Shown here one piece after another: positions 6,786-9,279 of a stretch of 9,279 bases of DNA. Numbering within the stretch: position 1 is the first letter of the stretch; the number at the start of each line of letters is the position of its first letter. A model generated the notes under the pieces. That model did not search any database. It was not told the origin of the DNA and saw only the letters and a program-made list of their open reading frames with translations. Location: the NCBI GenBank assembly GCA_038210985.1, contig JBBQWB010000113.1:1-9279 (forward strand), in the 5' to 3' direction. The position numbers and the translations under genes are program-made. The DNA comes from JAQUGA01 sp038210985 (GTDB lineage Bacteria > Bacteroidota > Bacteroidia > Bacteroidales > WCHB1-69).

Positions 6786-7856
6786 ATGCGAAATTATATA
6801 ATTATCCTTTTTTCATTTGGTTTTATATGGATATGCAGTATTTTATCTTTTGCTCAAAAAAATGAAACATTAAGGGATACTACGGTTCTTTTTGAGCATA
6901 TTCCGCCATTATCACAAGCTTATTCATCGTCGTGCTGGAGTTTTGCTGCAACTTCATTTATCGAAGCCGAGCATTATCGAATGTATCATGAATCTATTAA
7001 TTTGTCGGAACAATGGTTTGCATATTGGGACTTTGTGGATAAAGCAATGATGTATTGCACGACCAAAAAAGGAGTGGAGCCTCCAATTGGCTCGGAGTTA
7101 AATTCTGTTGCCGAACGAATTAAAAAAATAGGAGCAGTGCCTTTTGACGCTTTTATCGGAACTAAAAATGTATATTATTGGTACAATTACGACAAAATGT
7201 ATGATAAATATCAGAAGGAAGTAGCCAAACAATCCAGAAAATTGAAATTTGATTCTAAAAAGATTAAAAGTATTCTCCAACAAACAATGGGTGTTCCACC
7301 CGATTCTTTTAATTGGAAAGGGGTAACTTACACACCGGTTTCGTATTTTAAGGAAATTGTGAAATTTAATCCAAACGATTATTTTTCGTTTATGTCAACC
7401 AGCACAAAAACGTTTAACGAACGTGGAGAATTGGTCGAACCTGACAATTGGTGGAATTCGGCGGATTATTTTAATTTGCCAATGGCTAAATTTATGGAAG
7501 CTTTGTGCGAGGCTTTAACAAATGGCTATACGGTTGCCTTATGTGGCGATGTTAGCGAAAAAGAGTATCAAAAAGATGGTGAAAGCAAAATTATATATTC
7601 TGTGAATTTGGAGTCCATTGATTCGTTAAGAGCTGTGAATCAATCAAATGGAAGTACTACAAACGATCATTGCTGGCACGTGGTAGGGTATAAAATTAAA
7701 AATGGAGAATGGTGGTTTTTGATTAAGGATTCTTCGTTTATCGACTCTAAAGATAGCTATCATTGGCTCCACGAAAGCTACGTACGCCTAAAAGCAATGA
7801 GTATGATGATGCATAAATATGCCGCTAGGAAAGTGGTGGATAGTATAATTAAATAG
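6786..7856 (+). CDS. Exported C1-family (papain/bleomycin-hydrolase-like) cysteine peptidase
   Basis: Complete 356-residue protein. An N-terminal signal peptide (charged start, hydrophobic core 4-20, likely cleavage after SFA at residue 23) points to export to the periplasm or beyond. There is no lipobox and no T9SS sorting domain. Active-site features of family C1: Gln44 (oxyanion hole) lies six residues before Cys50 in SQAYSSSCWSFA, the classic papain spacing, and His295 in NDHCWHVVGY matches the H-x5-G pattern of the bleomycin hydrolase group. The third position, normally Asn in a WxxxNSW-type motif, is Asp315 here (LIKDSSF). The C-terminal YVRLKAMSMMMHK is reminiscent of the bacterial bleomycin-hydrolase-like branch. 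At 356 residues it is shorter than cytosolic bleomycin hydrolases (about 450). It stands alone, with its 3' end facing a convergent gene across a hairpin. Substrate is unknown; it is either a peptidase with an altered triad or a protein that has lost some activity. Confidence 0.85.
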   Translation: MRNYIIILFSFGFIWICSILSFAQKNETLRDTTVLFEHIPPLSQAYSSSCWSFAATSFIEAEHYRMYHESINLSEQWFAYWDFVDKAMMYCTTKKGVEPPIGSELNSVAERIKKIGAVPFDAFIGTKNVYYWYNYDKMYDKYQKEVAKQSRKLKFDSKKIKSILQQTMGVPPDSFNWKGVTYTPVSYFKEIVKFNPNDYFSFMSTSTKTFNERGELVEPDNWWNSADYFNLPMAKFMEALCEALTNGYTVALCGDVSEKEYQKDGESKIIYSVNLESIDSLRAVNQSNGSTTNDHCWHVVGYKIKNGEWWFLIKDSSFIDSKDSYHWLHESYVRLKAMSMMMHKYAARKVVDSIIK

Positions 7857-7875
7857 TGTCCGTCAAATACAGATA

Positions 7876-7912
7876 TTTTTTGCAAGTATTAAACTAAAGT
7901 ACTGCAAAAAAA
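7876..7912. terminator. Bidirectional terminator-like hairpin between convergent genes
   Basis: TTTTTTGCAAGTA (7876-7888) pairs with TACTGCAAAAAAA (7900-7912), with one bulged A, around an 11-base loop. An A-tract precedes and a T-tract follows the GC-containing core whichever strand is read, so it could stop both the C1 peptidase transcript (20 bases past its stop) and the repeat-protein transcript. The right arm overlaps the last codons and stop of the minus-strand repeat gene. The stem is rich in A-T pairs, so its strength is uncertain. Confidence 0.5.
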
Positions 7913-8292
7913 CATAATGGTATTTGTCCATCAAAAGTCATAATAATATCCCCAGAATTAGCGTAACGTCCTTTATATAAATGCTCTCCAACAAATGTGA
8001 AAATAATATCTCCACTATTTGCATAACGCCCTTGATAAATGTGTTTTCCGTCAAAAGTATAAAGAATATCGCCGCTGTTATTGTATCGACCCTTGTACAA
8101 ATGTTGTCCATCCCAAGTGTACATAATATCGCCACTATTTGCGTAACGTCCTTGATAAATGTGTTTTCCGTCAAAAGTATAAAGAATATCGCCTCTGTTA
8201 TTGTATCGACCTTTGTACAGATGTTGTCCATCCCAAGTGTACATAATATCGCCACTATTGGTGTGCTTTCCTGAATAAATATGTGTTGCCAT
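7894..8292 (-). CDS. Small protein of six 20-residue repeats, unknown function
   Basis: Complete 132-residue protein that I cannot assign to a named family. Residues 1-120 are six consecutive 20-residue repeats with consensus DGxHxYxGRYxNSGDIxYTx, in perfect register (start residues 1, 21, 41, 61, 81 and 101). The first copy begins MAT in place of DGx. Alternating small polar turns (DG, NSGD) and aromatic or aliphatic strand residues (HIY, GRY, IMYTW) predict short beta strands and hairpins, perhaps closing into a propeller- or flower-like beta fold. No signal peptide, lipobox or membrane segment is visible, so it is probably cytoplasmic. After the last repeat comes an unrelated 12-residue tail ending CFFAVL, partly encoded by the terminator hairpin. 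The ATG at 8292 is the only sensible start: the nearest upstream ATG on this strand hits a stop after five codons. The gene lies downstream of, and on the same strand as, the T9SS-secreted protein, 130 bases away. It resembles small Bacteroidota beta-repeat proteins, but I do not claim a match. Confidence 0.7.
   Translation of the reverse strand: MATHIYSGKHTNSGDIMYTWDGQHLYKGRYNNRGDILYTFDGKHIYQGRYANSGDIMYTWDGQHLYKGRYNNSGDILYTFDGKHIYQGRYANSGDIIFTFVGEHLYKGRYANSGDIIMTFDGQIPLCFFAVL
7933..8292 (-). repeat. Tandem 60-bp coding repeat (six copies) with a 120-bp higher-order unit
   Basis: Six in-frame 60-bp units: 8233-8292, 8173-8232, 8113-8172, 8053-8112, 7993-8052 and 7933-7992. Alternate units are most alike. 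Comparing 8041-8139 with 8161-8259 gives only 3 mismatches in 99 bases, while neighbouring units differ much more. This points to recent duplication of a 120-bp dimer within an older 60-bp array. The outermost units are the most diverged. Because the unit is a multiple of three and free of stops in several frames, it also creates long spurious open frames on both strands. Confidence 0.9.
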
Positions 8293-8422
8293 TTATTTTG
8301 ATTTAATTTTTCTTACTCATTTTGATTTTTCAAATTCGCCCTTTTTTTTTGAGGGTACTGTACTTGGCTTTTTTTAATTCGAATTTATTTATTTCCAAAG
8401 TATTGCTGTATCAAAAATCAGC
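8293..8422. other. 130-base gap between the T9SS-secreted protein and the repeat protein
   Basis: AT-rich and non-coding. It contains a run of ten T (8341-8350 on the plus strand) flanked by CCC and GAGGG, giving at best a 4-bp CCCT/AGGG stem. No terminator with a T-tract in the minus-strand reading direction and no TAnnTTTG box is evident, so it cannot be decided whether the repeat protein is co-transcribed with the upstream gene. Confidence 0.4.
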
Positions 8423-9279
8423 TTAGTTCTTTATCATTTTTTGAGTCCATAATTTGCCATTTGTCGAAATAATAATAAAATATATTCCAGTTGCAAAGTC
8501 TGAAAAGTCGATGGATGTGCTTGTTCCATTTGAAGCATAAGAAGGGTTACAGGCTTTACCGATAGAATTAACCACATAAATTCCATCCACTTTATCTAAG
8601 TTAATTGTTATCTGATTGGAAACTGGATTTGGATAAAATTGAATGTTGTTTGACATAGAATGATTTTCGTTACTGCTTGTAATTAAACTTACAGAATGTG
8701 AAATTGTGTTGGAAAAATCACAGTGATTAGCAATTAAAGTTACGTTATAATTTCCACCCATTGCGTAAGTGTGAACAGGGTTTGTTGCAGTGGAAGTATC
8801 TCCGTCTCCAAAGTTCCATTGATACGACGTTGCATTACCAGAGAGGTTGGTAAAAGTAAATAGGTTATTATTTGAAGTAACGAAACTGAAATCCGCAATT
8901 GGGTCGTATTCGCCAATGTGCCAGTTTAATAAATTATCGAATACAATGGTTTTTACGGCTGCTCTGATTTTAGCGGCATCGGCTGCTGGCAGTGTGCAAT
9001 CGTTGGTAATCAATGTGGGGTTTTTCCGAAATATACAGGTGTAAAAGCAGCAAGCGGCTGCATACGAGCCTGCAAGGGAAGGATGACTTTCGTAGGATTG
9101 ATATAATTCAATGAGTGGATAGTTTTGTCGGATGTATTTCCACACAGCCCCAACAGGCGAAACAACGGCATTGTTCGTGTCAGCCATTTGCATATATCGC
9201 ATATATAATAAGCTGTCCATGCCTGCATATGTGCATATTGGGGGCCAGGATGCACAGTTTGAAGCATCTCCATTTTTTC
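8423..9279 (-). CDS. T9SS-secreted protein: SGNH-hydrolase-like end, PKD domain, C-terminal sorting domain; N-terminus outside the window
   Basis: The frame is open from the right edge to the stop at 8423, giving 284 visible residues; an internal ATG at 9220 is not the true start, since coding continues upstream of it. The first part (NGDASNCASWPP, MDSLLYMRYMQMA, VSPVGAVWKYI, and SHPSLAGSYAAA with His codon 9083-9085) resembles the C-terminal blocks of SGNH-fold hydrolases, where His in an xxHPS block is catalytic; the nucleophile Ser would lie outside the window. Bases 8681-8899 encode a PKD domain with the hallmark YQWNFGDGDTSTATNPVHTY. Bases 8426-8644 encode a type A T9SS sorting domain (FYPNPVSNQITI, then ATGIYFIII, ending KMIKN). 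The protein is therefore likely exported across the outer membrane by the Por system and released or surface-anchored after tail cleavage. The hydrolase class and substrate are inferred and less certain than the PKD and sorting domains. Confidence 0.85.
   Translation of the reverse strand, partial: KNGDASNCASWPPICTYAGMDSLLYMRYMQMADTNNAVVSPVGAVWKYIRQNYPLIELYQSYESHPSLAGSYAAACCFYTCIFRKNPTLITNDCTLPAADAAKIRAAVKTIVFDNLLNWHIGEYDPIADFSFVTSNNNLFTFTNLSGNATSYQWNFGDGDTSTATNPVHTYAMGGNYNVTLIANHCDFSNTISHSVSLITSSNENHSMSNNIQFYPNPVSNQITINLDKVDGIYVVNSIGKACNPSYASNGTSTSIDFSDFATGIYFIIISTNGKLWTQKMIKN

Noticed and set aside
6786..6860. Lipoprotein signal at Cys17 of the C1 peptidase
   Set aside because: The residues before Cys17 (FIWI) do not form a lipobox, and a better signal peptidase I site follows at SFA-Q.
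7981..8274. Plus-strand and second minus-strand open frames (7938-8255) across the tandem repeat
   Set aside because: The 60-bp unit is a multiple of three and stop-free in several frames, so long frames arise automatically. The frame 7894-8292 is chosen because its repeats have a sensible beta-type consensus with DG and NSGD turns and aromatic strands.
7933..8292. CRISPR array
   Set aside because: The units are contiguous 60-bp coding repeats with no unique spacers between short conserved repeats.
7894..8292. MORN or WG repeat protein
   Set aside because: Period and glycine/tyrosine placement are superficially similar, but the YxGxxxxGxxxGxG pattern of MORN and the WG dipeptide of WG repeats are absent.
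9010..9273. 87-residue minus-strand frame at the right edge, and the ATG at 9220 as a true gene start
   Set aside because: The overlapping frame with SGNH, PKD and sorting features is open to the window edge, so the first is a shadow and the ATG at 9220 is internal.

Overview
The window reads as Bacteroidota chromosome. It is AT-rich, it carries a secreted protein with a PKD domain and a type IX secretion (T9SS) C-terminal sorting domain, several promoter candidates match the Bacteroidota -7 consensus TAnnTTTG, and Shine-Dalgarno sequences are weak or absent. I cannot place it below phylum level. I see no rRNA, tRNA, CRISPR array, transposase or phage gene.

Layout. Bases 1-2377 (minus strand) hold two overlapping genes. 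The first is a 468-residue protein that I identify as MurL, the ATP-dependent epimerase acting on UDP-MurNAc-L-Ala-L-Glu. The second is the N-terminal 330 residues of a MurD-family ligase, probably MurD2, running off the left edge. Together they would make the D-glutamate of peptidoglycan without glutamate racemase: MurD2 adds L-Glu to UDP-MurNAc-L-Ala and MurL inverts it on the nucleotide precursor. Divergent from them, at 2437-3036, is a YqgE/AlgH (UPF0301) protein. The 203-base gap after it holds three near-identical GGTGC...GCACC hairpins, one followed by T-tracts and likely a terminator.

Convergent with yqgE is a 1052-residue helicase-nuclease of the AddA/RecB type (3240-6398, minus strand), involved in double-strand-break processing and transcribed alone. 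The 387-base gap upstream of it (6399-6785) has a 21-bp-spaced direct repeat by the helicase promoter and a block of short inverted repeats that looks like a dispersed intergenic element.

Bases 6786-7856 (plus strand) encode an exported C1-family (papain/bleomycin-hydrolase-like) peptidase with the Gln, Cys and His of the active site but Asp where Asn is usual. A bidirectional terminator-like hairpin separates it from a convergent small gene (7894-8292, minus strand). That gene is six perfect 20-residue repeats, coded by 60-bp units in which a 120-bp dimer is almost duplicated at the DNA level; its function is unknown. The right edge holds the C-terminal 284 residues of a T9SS-secreted protein: the end of an SGNH-hydrolase-like domain, a PKD domain and a sorting domain.

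The genes do not form one system. The most notable items are the murL-murD2 pair and the repeat protein. I found no convincing wholly new multi-gene system.
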